Source: Fluviicola taffensis DSM 16823
GTDB taxonomy: Bacteria > Bacteroidota > Bacteroidia > Flavobacteriales_D > Crocinitomicaceae
Assembly: GCF_000194605.1 (NCBI RefSeq)
Contig: NC_015321.1
Location: forward strand, 4,569,578-4,633,577
DNA: 64,000 nucleotides
Reading direction: 5' to 3'
Positions 1 through 8,856 of the stretch are shown in pieces; position 1 is the first letter of the stretch, and each line of letters starts with the position of its first letter. The translations under genes and the position numbers were made by a program. Under the pieces are notes generated by a model. The model saw only the letters and a list, made by a program, of their open reading frames with translations. It did not search any database and was not told where the DNA came from.

Positions 1-978
1 TTCCGCAAACTAACTTCCATCGGACATTACGGTGTAAACTTATTTTTTGTTCTTAGCGGATTCCTAATTACTTATTTGCTCTTAAACGAATTGAAAGAAA
101 AAGGAAAAATTCATATTGGATTCTTTTTAGTTCGCCGAATTTTACGACTTTGGCCCTTGTATTTTGTTCTTGTTATTTTTGGCTTTTTTATCTTTCCCTT
201 GCTTCCATTTGGCGTTCAAACAATTCATGAATTTTGGAGATATGCCTTATTCTTATCGAATTTTGATGAAATTATTCATGGAAGTCGGGATAGTTTGAAC
301 TTTCTCACAGCGACTTGGAGTGTTAGCATTGAGGAACAATTTTATATCATCTGGGCACTCTTTATTGGACTTTTTCAATGGAAAACAATTCGTTCTTTTC
401 GCATCTTTTTTTTGATTATCGTTTTCGGATCTTTCTTCTTTAGATGGTATTATTCAAACAATGTAAGTGTTTTATATTATCATACATTGAGCGTCATTTC
501 AGATATGGCAATGGGCGGTTTATTAGCAACTTGGGTATTTAAAAAATCCATCATCTCTTCAGTTCAAGAGCTCAAGAAATGGAAAATTGCACTCATTTAT
601 TTGATGGGGATTTCCTTTTTATTTTTCGCATCTCATATACTTCCAGGGAAGTTCATTGCATTAGAACGTTTGGTTTCTGGAGCATTTTTCTCCTTTGTAT
701 TGTTGGAACAATTACAAGCCAAATATTCATTCTACAAGGCAGATCGTATTCCTTATTTTGAACGAGCTGGGAAATTAACGTATGGATTTTATTTGTTTCA
801 TTCCTTGATGATCTTTTACCTGTGTAAATCGTTTGAGACACTGGAATGGAATCAACATATTGAAGGATTTATTGCTTATTTCATCCTCCTCTTAGTGATT
901 AATTCTTCACTATCCATTCTTTCCTACCGATACTTTGAAAAACCACTATTGAATCTAAAACGATATTTTCGGGTATGA
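1..978 (+). CDS. Acyltransferase family 3 membrane protein (5' end outside window)
   Basis: Integral membrane O-acyltransferase of the acyltransferase 3 family, which acylates cell-surface sugars or other exported molecules. The reading frame is open from base 1 and starts with residues GVNLFFVLSGFLIT, the classic early motif of the family, so the true start and the first roughly 60 residues (including the usual catalytic-region His) lie upstream of the window. About ten hydrophobic segments follow, then FLTATWSVSIEEQFYIIW, the conserved SIEEQFY motif, and FYLFH near the C-terminus. A TTG at 76 gives an open frame but is not a credible start because homology continues upstream. A stem-loop terminator follows 4 bases after the stop. 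The acceptor substrate cannot be told from the sequence. Confidence 0.9.
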   Translation, partial: FRKLTSIGHYGVNLFFVLSGFLITYLLLNELKEKGKIHIGFFLVRRILRLWPLYFVLVIFGFFIFPLLPFGVQTIHEFWRYALFLSNFDEIIHGSRDSLNFLTATWSVSIEEQFYIIWALFIGLFQWKTIRSFRIFFLIIVFGSFFFRWYYSNNVSVLYYHTLSVISDMAMGGLLATWVFKKSIISSVQELKKWKIALIYLMGISFLFFASHILPGKFIALERLVSGAFFSFVLLEQLQAKYSFYKADRIPYFERAGKLTYGFYLFHSLMIFYLCKSFETLEWNQHIEGFIAYFILLLVINSSLSILSYRYFEKPLLNLKRYFRV

Positions 979-982
979 GGGG

Positions 983-1012
983 AAAGTAACTAGTTATTAG
1001 TGGTTACTTTTT
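983..1012 (+). terminator. Rho-independent terminator of the acyltransferase gene
   Basis: An 8-bp perfect inverted repeat AAAGTAAC (983-990) / GTTACTTT (1003-1010) with a 12-base loop, running into TT. It starts 4 bases after the acyltransferase stop codon. Confidence 0.55.
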
Positions 1013-1054
1013 AGACATAAACTTCTGAGTCTTCAGATTGGAAAAATTGAACAT

Positions 1055-1082
1055 AAAAAAACCCGAACAAGATGCTCAGGTT
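1055..1082 (-). terminator. Rho-independent terminator of the 85-residue gene
   Basis: On the minus strand AACCTGAGC / GTTCGGGTT pair over 9 bp, two of them G-U, with a 5-base loop, followed by a run of T. The G-U pairs work only in the minus-strand RNA, which fixes the direction. Confidence 0.7.
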
Positions 1083-1106
1083 CAATTCAATATTTGATTG
1101 ATTGGT

Positions 1107-1364
1107 TTATTGTAAACCGTTCAATTCTTCGATAAAATAAACACCTTTATCTTCCATCATTTGACGAATAGCAGGGAAATCTTTTTTTGAATTAGCTGCA
1201 TGGATCTTAGCCAAAGCAAGATCTCCAAAACTCAATGCTTCTTCAATTAATTTATCAGTAGCTCCAGTTTTTGATTCGTTATACAATTGGATAGAAAAAC
1301 ACTCGTCAAGAACGTCGATAATCATCCCGTTCAATTGTTTTTTGATTAATCTCTTATTTGCCAT
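1107..1364 (-). CDS. Small conserved hypothetical protein, 85 residues
   Basis: Small soluble, mainly helical protein of unknown function. No signal peptide, membrane segment or cysteine cluster is visible; it has a basic N-terminus (ANKRLIKKQLNGM) and an acidic helical remainder, which looks like a small helical-bundle cytoplasmic protein. It is flanked by its own -7 box (TACTTTTG on the minus strand, 1382-1389) and its own terminator, so it is a monocistronic, independently expressed gene rather than a chance frame. I recall similar short proteins in flavobacterial genomes but cannot name a family or role. Confidence 0.75.
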   Translation of the reverse strand: MANKRLIKKQLNGMIIDVLDECFSIQLYNESKTGATDKLIEEALSFGDLALAKIHAANSKKDFPAIRQMMEDKGVYFIEELNGLQ

Positions 1365-1381
1365 TTTTGAATTATTTTCGA

Positions 1382-1389
1382 CAAAAGTA
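1382..1389 (-). promoter_or_regulatory. Putative -7 box for the 85-residue gene
   Basis: Minus strand TACTTTTG matches the Bacteroidota -7 consensus TAnnTTTG, 18 bases upstream of the ATG. The nearest TTG that could act as -33 is only 15 bp away, shorter than usual. Confidence 0.4.
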
Positions 1390-1474
1390 AGGAATATTCT
1401 AGGACAACTGGTAAATTATCTTTTACAACGTTATTTGCATTCTCAAAGCACTAAAAAATAAGTAACTTTATGCC

Positions 1475-2851
1475 GTGAATTATGCAATTGTAGATATCGA
1501 AACAACCGGTGGGTCAACAAAATCTTCGAAGATTACCGAAATTGCTATCTATAAACATGATGGAATGAAAATTATCGATTCCTTCGACACCTTGGTTAAT
1601 CCTGAAATGCCCATTCCAGAATTTATTTCAAGATTGACTGGAATCCATGACGATATGGTGGAAAATGCCCCTAAATTCTATGAAATAGCGAAACAGATCA
1701 TCGAATTCACGGAAGATTGTATTTTCGTAGCCCATAATGTGGGATTCGATTACGGAATTATTCGGCATGAATTTAAACTATTAGGATACGATTACCGCAA
1801 AGCACATTTATGTACTGTTCGAGCATCTCGCTATGTTATTCCTGACCATGAATCCTATAGTTTAGGGAAACTTACCAAAGCTTTAGGAATCCAGCTAATT
1901 GGTCGCCATCGCGCAAAAGGAGATGCAGAAGCAACAGCGCACTTGTTCACTTTATTACACACAACCGATTCAAAAGGATTGCAAACCTTCATTCAAGAAG
2001 AGATAAATCCGAAAATATTGCACCCAAATTTAGATTTGGAAACCCTAGAAGAAATACCAAATAAACCTGGTATTTATAAATTCTACAACGATACCAATCA
2101 GCTGATTTATATCGGTAAGAGTAAACATATAAAAAAACGGATTGAACAACATTTAAAGAATGTAAAAACATTAAAAGGATCCATCATGCGCGAAGAAATA
2201 GCGCGTATTGAATTTGAATTGACGGGTTCGGAATTGATTGCTTTGTTGTACGAATCTGAATTGATTAAAATTCACAAGCCCATTTATAATCGGGCGCTTC
2301 GTAGAAACAATTATTCTTACGGACTTTTTTCGTTTGAGGATCAAGCTGGCTTCATCCAGTTATATGTCGATAAAATCAATAAGACTTCCAATTTACCTAT
2401 CACAACTTTTACCACCAAGAAAGAAGCAAATGATTACATTTTTCAATTGGTTGATGAATTTCAGTTGTGTCAAAAATTAGTTGGATTGGAAAAAAGTTCA
2501 GGAAGTTGTTTCGGGTATCAAATCAAAAAATGTCACGGTGCATGCGTTGGTGCTGAAACTTCAGAGTCATATAATCTCCGTATTCAAGCACTCATCAATC
2601 AATTAACCTTTGATGATGATAATTTGTTCTTGGTTGAAAATGGTCGCGACAAACGTGAAAAGAGCGTAGTTTGGATTGAAAATGGATCTTACCGTGGTTT
2701 TGGATTTGTTCCTTACTTCGCATTAAAACAGCCTCATAGAAACTGGCTACGCTTTATCGATATGCATCCTGAAGACAAAGATGCTAGAACTATATTGAGG
2801 TATTATACCCGTAAGAATGTAGAGCTTCTTAAAATTCCTTACAACGGGTAA
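1475..2851 (+). CDS. DEDDh exonuclease fused to UvrC-type GIY-YIG endonuclease
   Basis: A two-domain DNA-processing enzyme. Residues 1-165 form a DnaQ-like 3'-5' exonuclease: motif I D7-x-E9 (VDIETTG), motif II with N98 and D102, motif III H145 and D150 (HRAKGD), hence the DEDDh subtype. Residues about 195-280 form a GIY-YIG nuclease related to the UvrC N-terminal domain and to Cho: GIY at 199-201, YIG at 212-214, and the E of LLYESELIK as metal ligand. A conserved Cys cluster (QIKKCHGACVG) follows. Such fusions are known in bacteria and are usually labelled DNA polymerase III epsilon-like or excinuclease Cho-like; a role in DNA repair is inferred. The start is GTG at 1475: the frame is DIETTG-proximal there and no upstream ATG fits. 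TAACTTTA at 1463-1470 resembles a -7 box, suggesting a nearly leaderless transcript. Confidence 0.9.
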   Translation: MNYAIVDIETTGGSTKSSKITEIAIYKHDGMKIIDSFDTLVNPEMPIPEFISRLTGIHDDMVENAPKFYEIAKQIIEFTEDCIFVAHNVGFDYGIIRHEFKLLGYDYRKAHLCTVRASRYVIPDHESYSLGKLTKALGIQLIGRHRAKGDAEATAHLFTLLHTTDSKGLQTFIQEEINPKILHPNLDLETLEEIPNKPGIYKFYNDTNQLIYIGKSKHIKKRIEQHLKNVKTLKGSIMREEIARIEFELTGSELIALLYESELIKIHKPIYNRALRRNNYSYGLFSFEDQAGFIQLYVDKINKTSNLPITTFTTKKEANDYIFQLVDEFQLCQKLVGLEKSSGSCFGYQIKKCHGACVGAETSESYNLRIQALINQLTFDDDNLFLVENGRDKREKSVVWIENGSYRGFGFVPYFALKQPHRNWLRFIDMHPEDKDARTILRYYTRKNVELLKIPYNG

Positions 2852-2863
2852 AAACCCAATTCC

Positions 2864-2932
2864 TTATCCTCTTCTTTGAATAATTACGTTCCCTACTAAT
2901 AGTGCGAGAGCGAGTGAAACTATAACAATCAT
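2864..2932 (-). CDS. Possible 22-residue single-span membrane peptide
   Basis: A tiny frame, MIVIVSLALALLVGNVIIQR plus RG, made of one hydrophobic stretch closed by a basic RR end, which is the classic look of a minimal inner-membrane peptide. It lies alone between the GIY-YIG gene and the secDF terminator. A TATATTTA sequence (minus strand, 2976-2983) resembles a weak -7 box. No Shine-Dalgarno is visible and the length is too short for composition to prove coding. Treat as a candidate only. Confidence 0.22.
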   Translation of the reverse strand: MIVIVSLALALLVGNVIIQRRG

Positions 2933-2990
2933 CGTTTGCGTTTTTATAATTGATAGATTTCATTCTGAAAGGTTGTAAATATACAGAAAC

Positions 2991-3025
2991 AAAAAAAGCG
3001 GCTCATCATTAGACGAACCGCTTTT
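2991..3025 (-). terminator. Strong rho-independent terminator of secDF
   Basis: A 14-bp stem (2994-3007 with 3012-3025, two G-U pairs in the minus-strand RNA), 4-base loop, and a run of seven T on the minus strand. It sits 20 bases after the secDF stop. Confidence 0.85.
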
Positions 3026-3045
3026 CAAAATTATATATCTTAAAG

Positions 3046-6000
3046 TTACTTGCTTTTTTTCACTTTGAATGTCTTCGTAAAGTCCATCAAAATTGGAGTT
3101 GCTACACACAATGAAGAGTATGTACCAATTACAACACCAATCAACAATGCGAATAAGAATCCTTTAATTGCTGGTCCTCCAAACAAGAACATGATCAACA
3201 ATACTACAAACAAAATCATTGAAGTATTGAACGTACGACTTAAAGTCTTATTCAATGCATCGTTAATTACTTCTTTAGCTTCGTGTTGATTTTTATCAAA
3301 ATTCAAGCTCTCTCGAATACGGTCAAATACAATGACGGTATCATTCATCGAGTAACCGATTACCGTAAGAACCGCAGCAATGAATGCTTGATTCACATCT
3401 AAACTAAATGGTAAAATACCGTGTAACAATGCAAATACAGAAAGTACGAATAAAACGTCATGTGCTAATCCTAAGATTGCCCCTAATGAATATTGCCATT
3501 GACCAAAACGGATGAAGATATAAGCGAAAATCGCAATCAAAGCTAAGGTAATAGACAAGGTAGCAGAAGACCACATTTCTTCAGAAACAGAAGCCATAAT
3601 GGAACGTGTATCTGTCACTTGAATCTCGCCTGTCTTTTCTTTAATGGTTTCAAACGCTTCTTTCATTTTACCTTCCACTTTTGCAGTAGCAGCTGCATCA
3701 GCCAATAAGTAATTTGTTGTGATTTCGACATTATAAGAATTCGATTTGTTTTTGATTTCAACATTCGATTTTTCACCATTTTTTTCTACGAAATAGGTTT
3801 CCATTGCTTTTCTGATAGTTTCAGTATCAGCAGCTTTTTGCATTTTCACACCAAATGTTCTACCACCAGTAAACTCAACACTTTGTTTCAAGCCTCTGGT
3901 TGCCATTGCAGCGATTCCTAAAACAGAAACTGTAATTGAGAAGATGTAGAAATATTTACGTTTTCCAATCCAATCAAAATGGAAGTTAGAGAACATATTG
4001 TGTGTATACTTTGTACTGAAAGAAACCTTCTTACCTTTTTCTATTGAAGAAGTAATAATCAATTTCGAGATAATAATTGCAGAGAATACAGAAGTGAAAA
4101 TACCAACAATCAATGTTGTAGCGAAAGATTCAATCTCACCTGTTCCAAATATTTTCAAAATCATTGCAACCAATAAGTGAGCAACGTTCGCATCAATAAT
4201 AGATGGTAATGCTTTAATGAAACCAATGTTCACCGATTCTTCAGCAGATTTACCCAATGCGTTTTCTTCTTTTATACGCTCAAAGATTAAGATATTCGCA
4301 TCGACTGCCGTACCAATAGTTAATACGATACCTGCGATACCTGCTAAAGTCAATACTGCTCCAAATGAAGCCAAACATCCAAAGATTAAGATTACGTTGA
4401 TTGCTAATGCAATATTTGCAACCAAACCACCTTTTCCGTAATAGAAATACATGTAGATGAAAACTGCTAAGAATGCAAAAGCAAATGATACTAATCCTGA
4501 TTCTGAGTTTTCTTTACCGATTGTTGGTCCAACTTTCGTTTGCTCTTTAATAATACAAGGTGCAGGAAGCGATCCTCCATTTAACAAACCAGCCAAGTCA
4601 TCTGCCTCAGCGATACTGAAATCTCCTGAAATTTCTGTTGATCCACCGTTAATTGCATTACGAACAACTGGTGCCGAATAAACAACATCATCCATAGTAA
4701 TAGCAACCGAACGATTGATATTATTCCCTGTCATGACACCCCATTTCTGAGACCCATCGATTGACATGGTTAAACTTACTGTAGTTTCTAACGTTTGAGA
4801 ATTGAATGAACGAACAGCAGAGCGAATATCTTCACCACCTACTTCCGCTTTTCCATTTTCAGGAATTTTTACCGCATATAAAACGTATGCTTTTGATCCA
4901 TTTGCACCATCTTCTAAATTTGCAGACCACATGAACTTCAAGTTCTCTGGAAATAAGCTAACAATATCAGAACGTTTTAAAATAGCATTTACTTCCTCTT
5001 TGTTTTCGGCACTTGCCATTCCAAGTCCCATTCCTGGTTCAACTTTCAAGTACTCAAACAATGACTTTTTAATACCCGAACCCGTTGCAGTAGGTGCAAC
5101 CAAAGGTTTCGCTGGAGCAGGAACTTTTGCAGTATCAAGTCCACTTGTATCAGAAACAGATGCTGTCTCAAGAACTTCCTTCTTAATCTCAGGAGTTCTT
5201 GATATAATATTCGCATTCGTCAATCCAGCTTGAATCCCTGGGTCTCCTAAAGAATATGTTTCGAAGAATTGAAGATTTGCAGTTGACTGCAATTTTTCAG
5301 CTACTGTTGCCTCATCTTGAACACCTGGAAGTTCAATATATAAACGATTTTTACGAGATTCTTTTTGAATATTCGGTTGTGCAACACCAAACTGGTTGAT
5401 ACGCTTACTCATGATTAACTCAACTCCATCCATGGAAGCTGCAATTTTATCATGGAAGAAAGAAGCTACATCTGAATTTGAAGAATTATAAGACAATTCC
5501 TTTACCTCAGAAATTGCTAGGCTACGAACCAATTTATCTTTTGGATTTTCTTTTTCGAATTCTGAAATAAACAAATCAACGAAATCACCTCCCTTAGTTG
5601 TATGTGTGTAATATGCAGCATCGAACGCTTTTTTGAATTTCAAATCACGCTTGTTACGTGCATAAGTCTCAACAAACTTTGGAACGTCAATCTCCATTGT
5701 CACACTCATACCTCCAACTAAATCCAAACCAAATGCCAAAGAACGAGCCTTTACATCTTTAAATTTAGTACCGATAACTGGATAAACAGCTTTCTCCGCT
5801 TTCTCCGATAAAACCAAATTAATCATCGCAGCTTTCGCTAACTCGAAAGATTCCGGTTTATTGAAGTCAATAGTTGTTCCGTTTGATAATGTTACAGAGT
5901 CACCAGTTAGAGCAGCTGTTTTTTTCAACTCTTCAACTCGTCCTAGAGCCTCACGCTCAGCTTCGTTTTCAACATTGATAGTAACCCAAGTAAATGACAA

Positions 6001-6063
6001 TTGATAGACACAAACTGCAGTTAGCAATATTGTTAAAAACCAGAAAAATCCTTTATTACGCAT
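3046..6063 (-). CDS. secDF: Protein translocase SecDF (fused SecD-SecF)
   Basis: Accessory proton-driven subunit of the Sec translocase that pulls exported proteins through the inner membrane. The 1005-residue chain carries both halves in one polypeptide, as is normal in Bacteroidota. Visible are the N-terminal membrane anchor (residues about 7-25), the SecD motif GLDLVGGM at 112-119, a large periplasmic region with an inserted low-complexity stretch rich in Pro, Ala and Thr, the SecD membrane bundle with GTAVDANILIFERI, and then the SecF half starting near WIGKRKYFYIFS with the motif VEFTGGRTF and a second six-helix bundle containing GYSMNDTVIVFDRIRE. It is transcribed alone: a full TTG-N20-TATATTTG promoter lies upstream and a strong terminator downstream. 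Confidence 0.98.
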   Translation of the reverse strand: MRNKGFFWFLTILLTAVCVYQLSFTWVTINVENEAEREALGRVEELKKTAALTGDSVTLSNGTTIDFNKPESFELAKAAMINLVLSEKAEKAVYPVIGTKFKDVKARSLAFGLDLVGGMSVTMEIDVPKFVETYARNKRDLKFKKAFDAAYYTHTTKGGDFVDLFISEFEKENPKDKLVRSLAISEVKELSYNSSNSDVASFFHDKIAASMDGVELIMSKRINQFGVAQPNIQKESRKNRLYIELPGVQDEATVAEKLQSTANLQFFETYSLGDPGIQAGLTNANIISRTPEIKKEVLETASVSDTSGLDTAKVPAPAKPLVAPTATGSGIKKSLFEYLKVEPGMGLGMASAENKEEVNAILKRSDIVSLFPENLKFMWSANLEDGANGSKAYVLYAVKIPENGKAEVGGEDIRSAVRSFNSQTLETTVSLTMSIDGSQKWGVMTGNNINRSVAITMDDVVYSAPVVRNAINGGSTEISGDFSIAEADDLAGLLNGGSLPAPCIIKEQTKVGPTIGKENSESGLVSFAFAFLAVFIYMYFYYGKGGLVANIALAINVILIFGCLASFGAVLTLAGIAGIVLTIGTAVDANILIFERIKEENALGKSAEESVNIGFIKALPSIIDANVAHLLVAMILKIFGTGEIESFATTLIVGIFTSVFSAIIISKLIITSSIEKGKKVSFSTKYTHNMFSNFHFDWIGKRKYFYIFSITVSVLGIAAMATRGLKQSVEFTGGRTFGVKMQKAADTETIRKAMETYFVEKNGEKSNVEIKNKSNSYNVEITTNYLLADAAATAKVEGKMKEAFETIKEKTGEIQVTDTRSIMASVSEEMWSSATLSITLALIAIFAYIFIRFGQWQYSLGAILGLAHDVLFVLSVFALLHGILPFSLDVNQAFIAAVLTVIGYSMNDTVIVFDRIRESLNFDKNQHEAKEVINDALNKTLSRTFNTSMILFVVLLIMFLFGGPAIKGFLFALLIGVVIGTYSSLCVATPILMDFTKTFKVKKSK

Positions 6064-6087
6064 TTTGATTGATGTATTTTAAGCCCG

Positions 6088-6118
6088 CAAATATAGAATT
6101 TACAGTTGGCAATGTCAA
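6088..6118 (-). promoter_or_regulatory. secDF promoter (TTG-N20-TATATTTG)
   Basis: Minus strand TTG at 6116-6118, 20-bp spacer, and TATATTTG at 6088-6095, an exact match to the Bacteroidota housekeeping promoter pattern. The ATG follows 24 bases after the -7 box. Confidence 0.75.
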
Positions 6119-6202
6119 CTTTGTGTAAAAATGATTCGAAAAGGTTATTAACAATTAGGGATAAAGGAAGTATTCAAACGGAGTAATTAGCTGTAAATTA
6201 GA

Positions 6203-7321
6203 TTACAAAGCATCTATAAAAGAGCGTAATTTCTCTGAAAAATATTTCCAGCTGAAAACTAATTTCTCTTCCAAAAGTGCTTTTGAGAAGCCTTCTTTTT
6301 GATTGTTGCTGAAATAATTACGTATAATCTCCGCGATTTCTACAGGCTCCTGACTAGCACTTAACCTACCATTCACTTGATCCTTAATGATTTCCTTTAA
6401 ACCACCAACAGAAGTGGCTATGGAAGGACATTCAAAATTCAAAGCAATCGCAGAAATTCCACTTTGAGTTGCTGATTTGTAAGTCATCATTAATGCATCT
6501 GCCGCGGAAAAATAAGCCGCTACATCTTGGTCCGAAATATAGTGAAGATGTAACGTTAATTTCGATTTAAGATTCTCTGAATCAATGATTTTTTGATAGT
6601 TTTCAAAGGAACCATAGACCTCACCTGCAACCACTAAATGATACGAATCGTCTAATTTAGCAAGCGTTTTGAGAAGGATATCTAGGCCTTTGTAATCGCG
6701 AATCAATCCAAAAAAGAGCAGAATTTTCTTCTCGGGATTAATTTGAAGTTTTTTGCAAGCATCAATACGGTCTAATTTCTCACCAAACTGATCATAAATT
6801 GGATGATTGAGCAATAATACCTTTGCATCAGGTTTCAATAGTAACAAATCTGACTGAACCTGCTTTGACATTACGATAAATCCATCATGATTTCGGACAA
6901 AATAGGCTGTTAACTTCTTATCGAAGAAACGTGATTCGTGAGGTATCAAATTGTCTACAATAGCGATTCTTTTAGTTTTGGAATTCATTTTCTTTGCAAT
7001 ATATCCCATTGAGGGTGAAAAGAAAGGCATCCAATATCTTGTAATCAATACATCTGGTTTGAGCTGATTGATTTTAGCGGCTGTTTTTCGATAGCTAATC
7101 GGATTAATCGTATCTAACCAACGTTCTGTTTTGAGTACTTCCACCTGATCTTTTTCCGTAACAAGTTGTGTTTTTCCAGGGAAAAGAATCGCAGGATATT
7201 GTCTTTTGAAAGTTACAGAAACAACCTCGTTCTCTTTACTCAACTCCTGATGTAACTTGGTGTTAAATTGAGAAATACCACCTCGGTATGGATATGCTGC
7301 AGAAAGAAGTACGATTTTCAT
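6203..7321 (-). CDS. Glycosyltransferase family 4 (GT-B fold)
   Basis: Retaining GT-B glycosyltransferase that moves a sugar from a nucleotide donor to a surface glycan or lipid. The N-terminus has the Gly-rich acceptor-domain start KIVLLSAAYPYRGGISQFN; the C-terminal half has the strand KKILLFFGLIRDYKGLDIL, then HYISDQDVAAYFSAADALM, and the EX7E-like region around NFECPSIATSVGGLKEII that holds the donor nucleotide. The frame extends to a Met at 7339, but I place the start at ATG 7321 because MKIVLL begins the family exactly and the six extra residues overlap the likely promoter. No signal peptide; a cytoplasmic, membrane-associated enzyme. The donor and acceptor are not predictable. It is not clearly in an operon with the following lipoprotein gene, 30 bases upstream. 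Confidence 0.88.
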   Translation of the reverse strand: MKIVLLSAAYPYRGGISQFNTKLHQELSKENEVVSVTFKRQYPAILFPGKTQLVTEKDQVEVLKTERWLDTINPISYRKTAAKINQLKPDVLITRYWMPFFSPSMGYIAKKMNSKTKRIAIVDNLIPHESRFFDKKLTAYFVRNHDGFIVMSKQVQSDLLLLKPDAKVLLLNHPIYDQFGEKLDRIDACKKLQINPEKKILLFFGLIRDYKGLDILLKTLAKLDDSYHLVVAGEVYGSFENYQKIIDSENLKSKLTLHLHYISDQDVAAYFSAADALMMTYKSATQSGISAIALNFECPSIATSVGGLKEIIKDQVNGRLSASQEPVEIAEIIRNYFSNNQKEGFSKALLEEKLVFSWKYFSEKLRSFIDAL

Positions 7322-7351
7322 AAAACGAAGGTAATACAATCACCCATTAAA

Positions 7352-8032
7352 TCAATTCCCGTAACTAACCATCTTCATTTCTAAGAAATGTCCTTTTTTG
7401 ACATTATTAGGGTTTCCATTCAATATTTCATAATCCTTGAAATACTTATGGACCATTCCAATTCCTTTTGCATAGACCTCATACTTTCTACGAGAATCAA
7501 TAAAAGAGGTGAAATCTTCTTGTTCAACCGTAACTGTAGTTGGAAGATTCGTACTGTTGATGGAGTAAGGCTGATTCAAATTTGAATAATAGCAGTCCAA
7601 TGCTTCCAAGGTATTGTATGCATTCATATTCCAATCGGCAGATTCACTTGGTGCGAAAATCAATTTTATTGTTCGATTATTCTCTTCTACCAATTCTGCT
7701 CTAGGCCCATCAATAATACTTGTCCAAACATCCTTAATTGTCCAAGGTCCGTTTGCCGAATTACTAGAATAACGTTCGTATTTACGAGCTATTCGACCCG
7801 AATTATCTGTAATTGGTTCTCCAACAACTGCTTTGATGTAATAATCGAATGTATCTTTATCTGTATCAATATAGATTTCATGTACAGAATAAACGACGTA
7901 ATGCCCTTCATTTTGCGGGAAATAATCGTATCCCATATCTACTTCAGTAGATTTTTTTTTACAAGATTGAGTTCCAGCTAGAACTAAAAAAAAAGTCAAA
8001 ATGAAAGATATATAACCGATTTTCAGTATCAT
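7352..8032 (-). CDS. Predicted lipoprotein, unknown function
   Basis: Exported lipoprotein of about 226 residues. The start chosen is ATG 8032 (MILKIGYISF); the frame begins five codons earlier at a TTG, but the ATG gives a normal signal peptide. A hydrophobic segment is followed by GTQSCKKKS, where the Cys before the basic run is the probable lipidation site. The mature part contains NEGHYVVYSV and strand-rich sequence typical of small flavobacterial surface lipoproteins. No enzymatic motif is recognised. It lies 30 bases upstream of the GT4 gene on the same strand and 50 bases downstream of the MORN gene, so it could be the last-but-one gene of that transcript. Confidence 0.75.
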   Translation of the reverse strand: MILKIGYISFILTFFLVLAGTQSCKKKSTEVDMGYDYFPQNEGHYVVYSVHEIYIDTDKDTFDYYIKAVVGEPITDNSGRIARKYERYSSNSANGPWTIKDVWTSIIDGPRAELVEENNRTIKLIFAPSESADWNMNAYNTLEALDCYYSNLNQPYSINSTNLPTTVTVEQEDFTSFIDSRRKYEVYAKGIGMVHKYFKDYEILNGNPNNVKKGHFLEMKMVSYGN

Positions 8033-8097
8033 GCTCGAAAAATACAAAAATTCTAATAAAACTCTAAATCAAATGAATAAATGAACTATTTGATTGA

Positions 8098-8856
8098 TTA
8101 GCCATTCGGAGAAATCCCTTTTTGCTTACACATTTTCAAGTGCTTTTCCAATTCTTTTCCTTGAATGCGTTTCCCTGAACGAAAGTATACCTTCCCTGTC
8201 TCTACACCTGATTCATCATGCGCAGATTGCCATCCATGCTGAATTCCACCTTTATAACGTTCTGTCATCATTACTTTTCCATTTGGATGATTGATGACTC
8301 CAATTCCTTCTTTTTTACCCTTTACGTAAGTGACTTTGCTTTTAATCACCCCAGTGTCAAAGTATTCAATCACTTCTCCATTAATTACACCCATCGTGTA
8401 AGGGGTCACTTTTGCAACAATCACCCGCTTATCAGTTGCATCTTCAAATACGTAATAAACAGTCTGATTACCATTCAATTTTCCTTTTGAATAACTTTCT
8501 TTGGTACTAATTCTTCCCGAAGGCCCATAATATTCCCAAATACTATCTTTCTCTTGATTTCTGAAAATACCTTGTGCCATCAGTACTCCATTTTCATGAT
8601 ACATCACCGCACTAGAACGCCCTGTTTTTTGATCATGTACAATGATTGCTTTTTTCTTTGTAGAAACGTAATAGTAATAAAAGGTACCAACGGGTTTGTC
8701 ATCCTTAAATTGACCTTTGTACTCGAATGCACGCGATTTTGGATAGTTTTTTTGCCAAGGACCTTGCTTTCTACCTTGCGTGTCTTTTTTATTGACTGCT
8801 TGACTCCAAGAAAACGGAGCTACTAGCAACAAAACGATTAGGATTCTAAAGATCAT
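8098..8856 (-). CDS. Secreted MORN-repeat protein (YwqK-like)
   Basis: Exported 252-residue protein with a cleavable signal peptide (IFRILIVLLLVAPFSWSQ) and at least five MORN/YwqK-type beta-hairpin repeats, recognisable from recurring patterns such as YKGQFKDDKPVG, EYYGPSGRISTKESY, YVKGKKEGIGV and HPNGKVMMTERYKGG. Databases often call such proteins toxin-antitoxin YwqK antitoxins, but nothing here supports a toxin pair; a structural or surface role is as likely. Its ATG overlaps the stop of the HAD phosphatase gene by 4 bases, so the two are translationally linked. Function within the operon is unknown. Confidence 0.8.
   Translation of the reverse strand: MIFRILIVLLLVAPFSWSQAVNKKDTQGRKQGPWQKNYPKSRAFEYKGQFKDDKPVGTFYYYYVSTKKKAIIVHDQKTGRSSAVMYHENGVLMAQGIFRNQEKDSIWEYYGPSGRISTKESYSKGKLNGNQTVYYVFEDATDKRVIVAKVTPYTMGVINGEVIEYFDTGVIKSKVTYVKGKKEGIGVINHPNGKVMMTERYKGGIQHGWQSAHDESGVETGKVYFRSGKRIQGKELEKHLKMCKQKGISPNG

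Noticed and set aside
4802..5233. 143-codon plus-strand frame inside secDF, and many like it in clpB, gyrase-type and aroC genes
   Set aside because: Shadow frames caused by the codon bias of the real gene on the opposite strand; no motif, no start signals.
8098..8856. Toxin-antitoxin system involving the YwqK-like MORN protein
   Set aside because: The protein has a signal peptide and no toxin-like gene is adjacent; the antitoxin label is an annotation habit.
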